Assembly (NCBI GenBank): GCA_021018995.1
Contig: CM037593.1
Coordinates: 3,066,088-3,130,087 of the forward strand
Reading direction: 5' to 3'
DNA: 64,000 nucleotides
DNA from: Chloranthus sessilifolius
Lineage: Eukaryota > Streptophyta > Magnoliopsida > Chloranthales > Chloranthaceae
Below, in pieces: positions 58,901 through 64,000 of this stretch. The translations under genes were made by a program, and so were the position numbers. Every line of letters starts with the position of its first letter. The first letter of the stretch is position 1. The notes under the pieces were generated by a model that worked only from the letters and a program-made list of their open reading frames with translations, was not told where the DNA came from and ran no database searches.

Positions 58901-61900
58901 ACCGACAGTGGGAGTCCTATCGTTTCCGGATTTGAGGAGGGAGAAGTGGTGGAGGAGGCCTCTACCGATAGCCGGATCGTGGTCGGAGATGATAGTAGGA
59001 GAGGGTTTCTTCAAGCTCCAGTTGATCTTACAACACCTGGCGTCTCGACGGCTGAGATTGACCAACCCCTTCGGACCGACAATTGCCGACAACAGCCGCT
59101 ACGTATGGAACTTCTACTGTCCGATCAGTCGGCTGAGGACATTGACAGCGGTGATGGTTGGGATCCCATGGCAGTGGAGTCTGGAAACTTGCTTTCTTTG
59201 GAAAAAACCAGAGGGAAGACTAATGGTTCAAAGTGTATCACCGAAAGAGGAAGAGTTTATACCCCTACGTTAAGCAGACGTCTAGTGGATGGGTGACACG
59301 TAGTTTGCATCGAGGACCGAGCGCAGCCAGGATGGTGACACATCACCACCTAGAAGCTTCTCATGCACGGAAGTCGACAACTTGTACCCCAAGAACCAAA
59401 TGCTGCGTTGACCTTGAAACCTGTATTGGGATGAGACTTGGGTACACCGCTGTCGCGACACGTGGAGGCCCGAGCGCCAGTGGAGCACACGTGACCGATG
59501 GCATGTTGTTACGTTTGGGCTATTGGGCCACTTTTAATGTTGGGTTTACGGGTCAGATGGATGGACCTATGCTGGTGAGGTTGCGGGTTGACCCGACCCT
59601 ATGGGGCAGACGTCAATGGGGCGTGGGGACTGAGACAATTATTGTTGGGCCTTTCAGGAGTTATATGAAGGGCGTGGGGTTATTTCCGCCAATGCTGAGC
59701 CCCTGAGAATGCTGATGTCTGATACAGTCTCTCCCCTTTCGCTAGAGGAGATGACTTGTTGTTCGGAGGTTCCTGGTCATCATGATTCTCCGGCTTCAGA
59801 AACTAAAGATTCCCACGGATGGCCTCCCCGATTAGGTGAGGCGGATTACTCGAATATTGATAATCTAATCCAGGTGGGACGCCAGCTTGGTATGACCTTC
59901 AGAGGCACGGAGGAGGCACTGCGGGAGGGTTTTCGATCCATTGTGGTGGCTCGCAGTGAAGGTAGAAAAAAAAGGCGAATGGGTGCGCGGGAACTCGCGC
60001 GATTGCATTGGGGGATGGCAGACGGGAAGGGGGAGTGGAGAGGTCTGAACCCATCGCGATTCTAGGGCGGGCTTTTGTAGTTTCTACCATGAAGATGCTC
60101 TCTTGGAATGTGAGAGGTATTTGCGATGGCTCAAAGCGAGCCGGAGTCAAGAGCCTTATCGATTCGACCCGGCCGGCTATCATTACTCTTCAAGAGACGA
60201 AATGGGGTGCTTGCGATGGAGGCAAAGTCGCCTCAGTACTACCTGGTAAGAACTGGGAATGGATTGGAGTGGACTCATGTGGAGCGTCGGGAGGTATCCT
60301 AGTGGCGTGGAGGCCATCTATGTTCGATAAAATTGAGGAAGAGGTGGGTGTTTTCTCTGCCTCGGTGGTCCTTCAAAATAAAGATAACAATCGTTGGTGG
60401 ACCTTCTCTGGCATCTACGGGCCGACGGATGCGTCCATTTGGGGGGAATTTTGGGAAGAGCTGGATGGGGTGACGGCTAGGTGGGATTATCCGATTTGTC
60501 TAGGAGGAGATTTCAACGCGATAAGATGGAGCCACGAACGAAAAGGGGGCCCCCCTGATGTCGTTGTGATGACGAACTTCAACGCTTGGATTTCTGATTG
60601 GGACGTGGATGATGTGCCCTTAACTGGGTCCCATTTTACCTGGTCTAATCTCCAAGGCCCGGCCCTCCCTTAGCAGATTAGACCGTTTTATATGCAACGC
60701 TGAGTGGATGGCGATGTTCCCAGCTGCTAGGCTGGAATGTCTACCCAGGGCGGCCTCTGATCATCGCCCGGTGCTGCTAACTTGTGCTGCGAGGGGGCTG
60801 GCCCGTCTCCATTCAGGTTCGAAAACATGTGGTTGTTGGACGATCGGTTCCCCGCTGCGGTACCAGAATGGTGGAGAGTTCAATCCGACTGGAACTGCAG
60901 CCTACAAATTTACTTAACTAAATCGGATTAAGATAAAAGTCATCGAATGGAACAGAGAGGTGTTCGACAATCTCAATACTAGTAAAGATACGATTCTCTT
61001 CCGACTAAAGGAACTCGACGATATAGAAGAAACCAGGGATCTTACACTCATGGAACGTGATGAAAGATCCCAGAAAAAACAGATTTTCAACTCTATTTCC
61101 AGAGCTGAAGAGGTGGCTTGGAGTCAGAAGGCGAAGGTCCGATGGCTGAAAGAAGGCGATCAAAATACAAAATTCTTCCATGCGGTGGCAAATGCCAGGA
61201 ATAAAAAGAATTACTTGGGCTCTGTGACAGTGGAGGGGGTGACGTTGGCCGGTTACGATCAGAATTGTGACCACATTGTCCGATTTTATTCGAAGTTGTA
61301 TGAGGATGAGGGCATGATGCGACCTGAACTTGACGGCGTTCTATTCAATACTATAACGGTTGATGAAAGTGATGAGATCGAAAGTCCACTCCAAGTTGAT
61401 GAGGTTTGGAACACTATAAAACAAGGGGGAAAAACAAGTCGTCGGGTCCTGACAGTTTCACCTTGGAGTTCTTTCGGGCGTTCTGGCTGTTGTTCAAAGA
61501 CGAGATGATGGAAGTGTTCAATGAGTTCCATAACACCACTTTTATTGGGCGCTGACTCAATTCGACGTTAATCACTCTCATTCCTAAGAAAGAAGGGGCC
61601 CAGGACCTCACTGATTTTCGCCCGATTTGCCTCATCAATTGCCTATACAAGATCCTAGCTAAAGTGCTAGCTAACAAACTCAGGCCATTAATGGGGAAAA
61701 TCATCTCTGATTTGCAAGGGGCTTTCGTGAAAGGGAGACAGCTGGTGGATCAGGTGGCAATCGCCCACGAGGTTATTCATTCCGCACATTTGGATCGGGT
61801 TCCAGCAGCTCTTTGGAAGGTGGATATGGAGAAGGCGTATGATCGTATCAGCTGGGCTAGCCTGGACTATATGCTTCGAAGGTTTGGGTTTGACGAGAAG

Positions 61901-64000
61901 TGGAGATCCTGGATGCAGGGCTGCTACTCAACTCCCTGGTTCTCTGTGCTGATTAACGGATCGCCGACGGGCTATTTCAAGAGCTCACGGGGCATCCGAC
62001 AGGGAGGTCCCCTCTCCCCCTTTCTCTACAATCTGATGGGTGAAGCTTTGGTGGGCCTCATGTCTCGCACGAGACATTTAAACCTCATGTCTCATGCGAG
62101 ACATTTAAACCTCAGATGGGAGGTCCCCTCTCCCATCTGCCACGACCAGCTCTACCTTAGCGAGCCGTGCATCCAAGTTGGCAATGACATCCCTCAATGA
62201 AGAAGCATCGCAAGGCTTATCCCTCTTTGGCCTGTCACTCTGGTTGCCATGGCCTTCATGCACAACCTTCGACATAATGGCCTCCTTCTCGAACTTTGGT
62301 CTCCTTTGGAAGTTAGCTTCCCCTTGAACCAACCTGGCTCTGATACCAACTGTCACGGACTTAACATCTCACCTAGACAATCCGTGCGGCTCTTGCGCTT
62401 ACTCTCTCCTTAGCATTGCAAGATCCGCCTTACTCTAAAAACTCACAAGAGACTAAGAGAGTAGAAGAAGAGATAACTTAAGAGAAGGAATGAAGGAATG
62501 TCTTGTATTCACTCAAGAAAGCTTACAAGTTTTTGAGGTGCCTTGCAAATGAGGCCCTCTTGCCTATTTATAGGGCTGTTATGTACAATGAATGGTGAGA
62601 GATTAGGGCGTGTAGTCATCCAACGGCTAGAAGTTTCGTACCTTTCCTAAGTTCTACACTTTTTCAAGTTCTCTCTCTACCTTTCTACATTCCTCCACCA
62701 GTCTAGATCCTTCTTGATCTAAAATTTTCCAAGGAGTTCCTTTTCACTGGTTTTCGGTTTTTCGATCTTTTTTCCACCCTGCTTTGGTTACCGGCAATGC
62801 AATATAGAGCACTAAACTTCACAATGAGAGTTAAGTTTCCGACCCAAACATCTTCATAGAACCTGATTCATTCTCCCGAGCCCCATTCGAACTGAATGTA
62901 TTGAGAAAATATATCCTTGACAATGCACTTCCCTCTCCAGTAGGCTGTTCCCCTATAACCTCTGCTGGTTGCAATCTTCCCTCTTGATGTGAGCTCCATA
63001 TTTTCCAAAACCTGAACCCACAGATTACCCGTCATTAACCCATATACCAAAGCCACTTCCCGTTCAAAGCCTTTTCTTATCTCTTTGTAACTCCAGATAC
63101 CAAGCCCTAGGGATGCCGATTCGGTTGACCGGACCTAATCGAAACCAAATTTTGCATGTTGCACTGGCACCTGATCCCAAAACAACACCCGTTTTGGGAT
63201 CACGTTCCATGTGGTATGTGATCTATAAAAAAAAAATTTGGTGGTCAGAACGTTGGTCAAAGTTTGGGTACCACCCCACACATCCTGGTGCATTAATTGT
63301 TTTCCCTTTGACCACATTTTTGACAGTGGATATCCACTTTTTTAATTTGTTTCTTTTTTTTAAATGGACCTGATCGTCCTTGGACAAGTTGTCGTGGCAC
63401 CTGATCCCCTGGATGGGTGCCACGTGGACCTTCTTGGTTCAAACACATTATACCCATCTCGAATGCATTCCCTCCTTAAAGTCCACCAAATTTTCTGCCT
63501 TGGCGCTCTTTCAAATACTCTACTGGCATATGCGCCCAACCGTTTTCCTGTTATAGTGTGTAACTTGAAATCTAACATTTGTAAACCTCGGGTGTTTATT
63601 ATGCTAAAAAATGCAATCTACCCAGGTATCCTTGTCACGGCCAGGGACAAGTCTTGTTATATTAAGTAATTTGAAAATATGAGAAATATATGTATCCATT
63701 TTTCCTTGTTCAACGAGCAACTAAATGTCCCCAAATAGCGGTCTCTCCTTTTTCTCCTGTTCTCTGCATCTATTGATCATGGGTAGTTTATATTTGCAGG
63801 TCTACATATGGCATAGAGGCACAGGGGAGCTTTTAGAGGCATTGCCCGGGCATTCCGGCGCCATTAACTCAGTCAGCTGGAACCCAACAAATCCACACAT
63901 GTTGGCATCTGCCAGTGACGATCGGACCGTTCGTATATGGGGATTAAATCGGGTTGGCGTGAAACGCAAGGACACTTATAGCAATGGTATCTTGCCCTAT
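30829..64000 (+). CDS. WDR26: WDR26-type LisH-CTLH-WD40 protein (3' end beyond window)
   Basis: Exons 30829-31614, 49389-49490, 53773-54402 and 63800 to the edge join in frame, all at phase 0, to 573 residues. The product matches plant WDR26 homologues (Arabidopsis At5g08560 type), predicted substrate-binding/scaffold subunits of the nuclear-cytosolic CTLH/GID ubiquitin ligase. A basic PPSKRVKV near residue 9 is followed by LisH (about 57-89, [19 protein letters not shown]) and CTLH (about 91-155). WD40 repeats start at residue 263 ([15 protein letters not shown]) and include [48 protein letters not shown] and [13 protein letters not shown]. Arabidopsis relatives are near 590 residues, so only a short tail should lie outside. 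No lesions are seen. Introns of about 17.8, 4.3 and 9.4 kb are full of transposons. Family assignment is strong; the human-style symbol is used for want of a plant one. Confidence 0.93.
31709..32045. mobile_element. MITE with GTGACAAAATACG ends
   Basis: GTGACAAAATACGCC and CCCGTATTTTGTCAC are inverted ends. The interior repeats CGTATTTTA and TTTTACAGTTTTT words. A close copy is at 55869-56258. Flanks do not match convincingly. Confidence 0.65.
32180..32520. mobile_element. fold-back MITE, WDR26 intron 1
   Basis: GAACGGGTCACTGATTTTGG pairs with AAAAAATAGTGTCACGGACT, and AACATCTCCATCGTGTGATT with AATCACACGATAGATGTGTT-like sequence near 32405 (first 18 bases). Confidence 0.6.
32530..33029. other. 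intron 1, no recognised feature
   Basis: AT-rich intron sequence. The 142-codon plus ORF here has no recognisable domain and biased composition. Confidence 0.4.
33030..33789 (-). pseudogene. RTE reverse transcriptase C-terminus and 3' end
   Basis: Contains the catalytic [12 protein letters not shown] box (about 33750-33785), [22 protein letters not shown] and a 3' tail with the RTE-like CCCCAAAAAGATGGGACAAG. A segment of about 37 bp (TTAGCTTTGGGCxTCTTATTTC) is tandemly duplicated around 33090-33165. Confidence 0.7.
33790..34208. mobile_element. hAT-like MITE, CATAGTCAC family, inside the RTE
   Basis: CATAGTCACAAAAGTCAAC to CCCGACTTTGTGACTATG. Flanks AGTATGAG and ATTATGAG match at 7 of 8. 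GCCGATT/AGTCGG words fill the ends and a (TA)n tract lies at 33922-33970. Confidence 0.82.
34217..35095 (-). pseudogene. RTE reverse transcriptase N-terminal half
   Basis: Minus order: [25 protein letters not shown] (then the MITE at 34604-34980), [55 protein letters not shown]. Matches the RTE pattern from the 'NYRGIK' box to the 'DMY.G..T.V.T' box. Motif A is frame-shifted. Confidence 0.72.
34604..34980. mobile_element. hAT-like MITE, GTATCG-word family, inside the RTE
   Basis: CATGGATCAAAATCTCGG to CCGAGATTTTGACCCATG. Flanks CTCTCCCC and CTCTCTTC match at 6 of 8. The interior is dense in GATACATTGAATGTATC hairpins. Confidence 0.85.
35380..37803 (-). mobile_element. 2.42-kb solo LTR with perfect TSD
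   Basis: Plus-strand ends TGTGACAGTCCGGATTTCGG and TTTTTGGGATATTACA. A perfect 5-bp duplication TAAAT is at 35375-35379 and 37804-37808. Read on the minus strand it begins TGTAATATCCCAAAAATTTG, a familiar start of long plant gypsy LTRs. There is no internal domain. It sits inside the LTR of the element above and contains the palindrome array at 36860-37213. Confidence 0.85.
36860..37213. repeat. array of 12 TCGATTAATCGA palindromes
   Basis: Exact or one- to two-base variants start at 36860, 36881, 36900, 36964, 36984, 37005, 37071, 37091, 37111, 37131, 37181 and 37202, with a longer variant TCGATTCTTGAATCGA at 36931. Typical spacing is about 20 bp, with AAA(T/A)CC-like linkers. Confidence 0.95.
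39060..39104. repeat. (GA)n microsatellite in a copia LTR
   Basis: About 22 GA units; the matching tract in the other LTR is at 45221-45271. Confidence 0.95.
39657..40434. mobile_element. 778-bp hAT-like element, CATAGTCAC family
   Basis: CATAGTCACAAAATCAGGG to GCGATTTTTGTGACTATG, with a perfect 8-bp duplication GCTGGAAT (39649-39656, 40435-40442). The ends carry GTTCGGGAA and GCGAATTATTC words. The middle holds a (TA)n tract and a three-unit ~115-bp tandem repeat. Confidence 0.92.
39848..40190. repeat. three ~115-bp tandem repeats
   Basis: Units begin AGTAAAATAATAAATTA, then AAGGTCCA, TTTGAG, a TTTTACTTTTT stretch and a GA run of varying length. They start near 39848, 39961 and 40083. Confidence 0.88.
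40517..41459 (+). pseudogene. LINE ORF1 C-terminal part
   Basis: Degraded ORF1: GYxxR-like cysteine-poor region, a Ser-rich stretch ([10 protein letters not shown], about residue 175), then in a shifted frame [17 protein letters not shown] and [20 protein letters not shown] before the stop near 41457. The last part aligns with RLIxxGxxLGMxFxG and [10 protein letters not shown] in the LINE at 57.7 kb. Confidence 0.65.
41522..42846 (+). pseudogene. LINE ORF2 endonuclease and linker
   Basis: [43 protein letters not shown] and [15 protein letters not shown] are followed, after frameshifts, by [36 protein letters not shown], the DHRPLLI box and [20 protein letters not shown]. All apurinic-endonuclease motifs are recognisable; at least four frame breaks occur. 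Confidence 0.85.
42847..44275 (+). pseudogene. LINE ORF2 C-terminus (zf-RVT region)
   Basis: Starts abruptly with [37 protein letters not shown] and [15 protein letters not shown], a region normally after the reverse transcriptase. It continues with [59 protein letters not shown] and [15 protein letters not shown] sequence ([15 protein letters not shown] at about 43940). Multiple frameshifts. Confidence 0.8.
45168..45443 (-). repeat. copia LTR (5', minus) with (GA)n tract
   Basis: TG...CA ends; CTTTATATAG (45332-45341) is a TATA-like motif. The GA tract spans 45221-45271. Confidence 0.62.
45684..46195. other. intron 1, no recognised feature
   Basis: AT-rich intron sequence beyond the last recognisable RTE segment. 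Confidence 0.4.
46204..47085. mobile_element. 882-bp hAT-like element, CATAGTCAC family
   Basis: CATAGCCACAAAAATTGCCG to ACCACGATTTTGTGACTATG with a perfect 8-bp duplication ATTGGAGA (46196-46203, 47086-47093). GAATTATTxGAA and CGAACTATTCACG words mark both ends; (TA)n at 46946-46993. The open frame at 46458-47045 is low-complexity and has no transposase features. Confidence 0.92.
47193..47564. mobile_element. hAT-like MITE, GAGTTAACTCG-word family
   Basis: CATGGTTTGAAAACACAAAA to CGCCGAGTTTTAGAACTATG. Flanks CATCGTAA and ATCTGTAA agree if one base is inserted. Near the ends CTCGACTC, GAGTTAACT and GACTCGCCGAG words repeat. Confidence 0.7.
47565..48268. other. intron 1, no recognised feature
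   Basis: No supported gene. A short (GT)n tract is at about 48238-48260. Confidence 0.45.
48269..48715. mobile_element. MITE with GGGATAATGGCTCC end
   Basis: GGGATAATGGCTCCTGGCCG and TCAAGAGAGTTGATCCC ends; a copy of 27245-27692 sharing TGATCTATTACTTTGACGGT and TACCCACATCTTA. Confidence 0.68.
48716..49388. other. end of WDR26 intron 1
   Basis: No supported repeat except a local palindrome: ATGATGTATAACAAGACGTG (48850) and the CCTCTTGTTATACATCAT stretch (48961). It ends with the acceptor TTGGGCAG. Confidence 0.5.
49389..49490 (+). CDS. WDR26: WDR26 exon 2 (first WD repeat)
   Basis: 34 codons between TTGGGCAG|GTATTG and TGGGAG|GTAACA, encoding [18 protein letters not shown] and the [11 protein letters not shown] end of a WD40 blade. 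It is stranded 17.8 kb from exon 1. Confidence 0.92.
49491..50510. other. start of WDR26 intron 2, no recognised feature
   Basis: AT-rich; may include remains of the retrotransposon whose gag lies next to it. Confidence 0.4.
50520..51420 (-). pseudogene. gypsy-type gag with zinc knuckle
   Basis: Minus strand: [60 protein letters not shown], then [20 protein letters not shown], the retrotransposon gag core. After frame breaks there is a CxxC....H....C knuckle (KC-KC-HFATHC, about 50795-50850) and an acidic tail. No pol follows. Confidence 0.8.
51472..51492. repeat. (TA)n microsatellite
   Basis: About 10 TA units. Confidence 0.9.
51944..52341. mobile_element. fold-back MITE with 9-bp flanks
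   Basis: GAGTACCTTTAAATTCACCC pairs with GGGTGAATTTGAAGGTACCC. Inner arms carry GACTGCTTTGACTCAGACGA and TCACGTGGCACAGATCCCAG against their complements. Flanks TTTAGAAGT and TTTAGCATT match at 7 of 9, fitting a Mutator-type origin. Confidence 0.8.
52604..52905. mobile_element. hAT-like MITE, CATAGTCAC family
   Basis: CATAGTCACCAAGTTGGGG to GAGAATTTGGTGACTAT. TCTCCAG occurs on both sides, one base short of the usual 8-bp duplication. GAATTxTTCAAAAATTCG words fill it. Confidence 0.78.
52912..53772. other. end of WDR26 intron 2, no recognised feature
   Basis: AT-rich intron sequence ending in a T-rich tract and acceptor TTTTTTAG. Confidence 0.5.
53773..54402 (+). CDS. WDR26: WDR26 exon 3 (central WD repeats)
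   Basis: 210 codons from TTTTTAG|GTTAAT to GATTCACAG|GTATGT, starting [19 protein letters not shown] and ending SGSEDSQ. Holds about five WD40 blades. Confidence 0.93.
54444..54856. mobile_element. 413-bp long-hairpin MITE near the exon 3 donor
   Basis: GGCTGGTGTTACTACCA at the left and TGGTAGTAACACCAGCC at the right are exact complements; CTTTATGTTACAGCCAC and its partner follow. Pairing continues through most of 180 nt per arm, including two CACGTG G-boxes (in TCCACGTGGC and GCCACGTGAA). It begins 41 nt after the end of exon 3. Confidence 0.88.
54865..55225. other. WDR26 intron 3, small palindrome
   Basis: An imperfect inverted repeat of ACAGAGTGCTGC and GCAGCACTCTA (55015-55140) may be a further short MITE. 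Otherwise nothing is recognised. Confidence 0.4.
55234..55423. mobile_element. hAT-like MITE, GTATCGG-word family
   Basis: CATGGTTCAAATTTCCAG to CTGTATTTTGAACCATG. Flanks TTCATGGG and ATCATGGG match at 7 of 8. Confidence 0.82.
55480..55770 (-). pseudogene. RTE LINE 3' fragment
   Basis: The minus strand encodes a degraded RTE C-terminus: [21 protein letters not shown], then KRPGGK. It matches the [13 protein letters not shown] segment at about 33300. Confidence 0.6.
55869..56258. mobile_element. MITE with GTGACAAAATACG ends
   Basis: Sibling of 31709-32045: GTGACAAAATACGGC and CCCGCATTTTGTCAC ends and the same internal order (CAACGTACTAxACAC, TTCATATAATACAC, ACAGTTTTCTTACCTTTCG). Confidence 0.72.
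56259..56575. other. intron 3, no recognised feature
   Basis: No supported repeat or ORF. Confidence 0.4.
56865..57034. mobile_element. hAT-like MITE, GTATCGG-word family, in the LINE
   Basis: CAAGGTATTAAACTCG to CGAGTTTTGACACCCTG. Flanks CTGTACAC and CTGTCCAT match at 6 of 8. Confidence 0.8.
57405..57734. mobile_element. hAT-like MITE, CATAGTCAC family, right end missing
   Basis: Starts CATGGTCACAAAAATCACC and is colinear with 33790-34208: GGAAAAAGTCGG, GACTTGCAGTCAT, GTACTATTTTxTxCATTxAAA. It stops near 57734 where the plus-strand LINE begins. Confidence 0.68.
57755..58087 (+). pseudogene. LINE ORF1 N-terminal segment with RanBP2-type zinc finger
   Basis: 110 codons from ATG at 57755 to TAG. 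Residues about 11-33 read [19 protein letters not shown], then HRFGC. The W-x-C-x2-C-x3-N-x6-C spacing is that of a RanBP2-type zinc finger, a small RNA- or ubiquitin-binding fold. The expected fourth Cys is Phe (TTT for TGT), with another Cys two residues on. A basic region ([18 protein letters not shown]) and [10 protein letters not shown] follow, the latter like the start of the L1 ORF1 core. Linkage to the LINE is inferred from base composition and continuity. Confidence 0.6.
58088..60065 (+). pseudogene. LINE ORF1 core and tail
   Basis: A DUF4283-like core is readable across frames: [28 protein letters not shown], then [37 protein letters not shown] and [17 protein letters not shown] (58380-58680). 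An acidic/Ser-Thr tail ends [20 protein letters not shown] and [20 protein letters not shown] (59840-60025). Frameshifts lie near 58500 and in the 58700-59700 region. Confidence 0.72.
60089..62070 (+). pseudogene. LINE ORF2: endonuclease to reverse transcriptase motif B
   Basis: [49 protein letters not shown] and [11 protein letters not shown] form an almost intact endonuclease to 60673, then frame breaks before [37 protein letters not shown] and [16 protein letters not shown]. The reverse transcriptase starts [20 protein letters not shown] (61565-61625) and runs through [13 protein letters not shown] (motif A) and [16 protein letters not shown] (motif B). It is cut before the FADD box. Confidence 0.88.
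62056..62137. repeat. tandem palindromic repeats at the LINE/LTR junction
   Basis: Two 27-bp units (62056-62082, 62083-62109), each with a TGTCTCxxxCGAGACA-type hairpin, are followed by GATGGGAG...CTCCCATC at 62115-62137. The last includes GGGAGGTCCCCTCTCCC, also present at 62001-62021 in the LINE. Confidence 0.9.
62138..62356 (-). pseudogene. gypsy-type gag N-terminus and primer site
   Basis: A minus ORF ([20 protein letters not shown]..., [17 protein letters not shown]) follows the primer-binding site TGGTATCAGAGC (complement of 62337-62348). This arrangement is typical of plant gypsy elements, where translation reads through from the tRNA site. It is cut at its 3' side near 62112-62137. 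Confidence 0.72.
62351..62689 (-). repeat. gypsy LTR (minus) adjoining the primer site
   Basis: Plus-strand ends TGTCACGGACTTAAC and ACCTTTCTACA. The minus strand carries CCTATAAATAGG (62563-62574), a good LTR TATA box. Only one LTR is present, so the outer border is tentative. Confidence 0.65.
62780..63110 (-). pseudogene. L1 ORF2 fragment ahead of zf-RVT
   Basis: [40 protein letters not shown], then [26 protein letters not shown]. The GxGxxIRFWEDxW pattern identifies it. See the interrupted LINE 56579-63110. Confidence 0.65.
63111..63799. other. end of WDR26 intron 3
   Basis: Contains a small palindrome TGATCCCAAAAC...GTTTTGGGATCA (63171-63204) and two CACCTGATCCC words near 63167 and 63400. 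It ends in a T-rich stretch and the acceptor TTTGCAG. Confidence 0.5.
63800..64000 (+). CDS. WDR26: WDR26 exon 4, cut by the window edge
   Basis: The acceptor is TATTTGCAG|GTCTAC. It encodes [20 protein letters not shown] and [17 protein letters not shown], the last WD40 blade, and continues past 64000. Confidence 0.92.

Larger units (their letters stand above)
57735..62110 (+). mobile_element. L1-type LINE with RanBP2-like zinc finger at the 5' end
   Basis: Markedly more GC-rich than its surroundings. Order: zinc-finger segment, DUF4283-like ORF1 core, long ORF1 tail, endonuclease, linker, and reverse transcriptase cut after motif B. All ORFs have frame breaks. It is the same family as 40490-44278. 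The left end abuts a CATAGTCAC MITE and the right end a gypsy LTR fragment. Confidence 0.85.
56579..63110 (-). mobile_element. L1 LINE, minus strand, interrupted by later insertions
   Basis: A poly(T) of about 18 nt at 56579-56596 marks the poly(A) tail of a minus-strand LINE. 57404-57050 encodes the zf-RVT end ([42 protein letters not shown]). 63110-62780 encodes the part just before it ([34 protein letters not shown]). The order fits one element split by LINE 57735-62110, the gypsy LTR and two hAT-like MITEs. Confidence 0.62.

Noticed and set aside
58382..59092. 236-codon minus ORF
   Set aside because: Lies antisense to the LINE ORF1 core, whose plus-strand motifs are recognisable.

Overview
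The window looks like nuclear DNA of a flowering plant. It holds only two recognisable host genes, both with GT-AG introns and both on the + strand. The rest is AT-rich non-coding DNA packed with plant-type transposable elements (L1 and RTE LINEs, copia and gypsy LTR remnants, a TRIM, mini-CACTA, Tourist-like, hAT-like and long fold-back MITEs). The long, TE-filled introns and the mix of families suggest a dicot or early-diverging (for example magnoliid) angiosperm, but the lineage is a weak inference.

Layout. 1-2.6 kb: copia remnants and MITEs. 3.0-8.6 kb: psbP, encoding the 23-kDa oxygen-evolving-complex protein of photosystem II, in four exons that splice to an intact 261-residue precursor. 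8.6-18.9 kb: intergenic DNA with a tandem repeat just after psbP, a TRIM with a perfect 5-bp target duplication, mini-CACTA elements, microsatellites and MITEs. 18.9-26.1 kb: an L1 LINE (- strand) whose ORF2 is split by a 2.7-kb hAT-like element that itself holds a fold-back MITE and a solo LTR. 26.1-28.4 kb: MITEs.

28.4 kb to the right edge: a WDR26-type LisH-CTLH-WD40 gene. Its probable 5' UTR lies near 28.4-30.8 kb. Four coding exons (30829-31614, 49389-49490, 53773-54402, 63800 to the edge) are separated by introns of about 17.8, 4.3 and 9.4 kb. Intron 1 holds an RTE LINE that appears to have been taken apart by a copia element, a short LTR element carrying a solo gypsy-like LTR, an L1 LINE and several hAT-like MITEs. 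Intron 3 holds a second nest: an L1 fragment interrupted by another L1 whose 5' end encodes a RanBP2-like zinc finger, plus a gypsy LTR.

The two host genes do not obviously work together: one product acts in the thylakoid lumen, the other is a predicted subunit of a CTLH/GID-type ubiquitin ligase. The most unusual material is structural: (1) a set of short elements with CA...TG ends and 8-bp target duplications whose interiors are built from one repeated short word per family; (2) two solo LTRs carrying arrays of short palindromes; (3) multi-level nests that can be ordered in time from the sequence.
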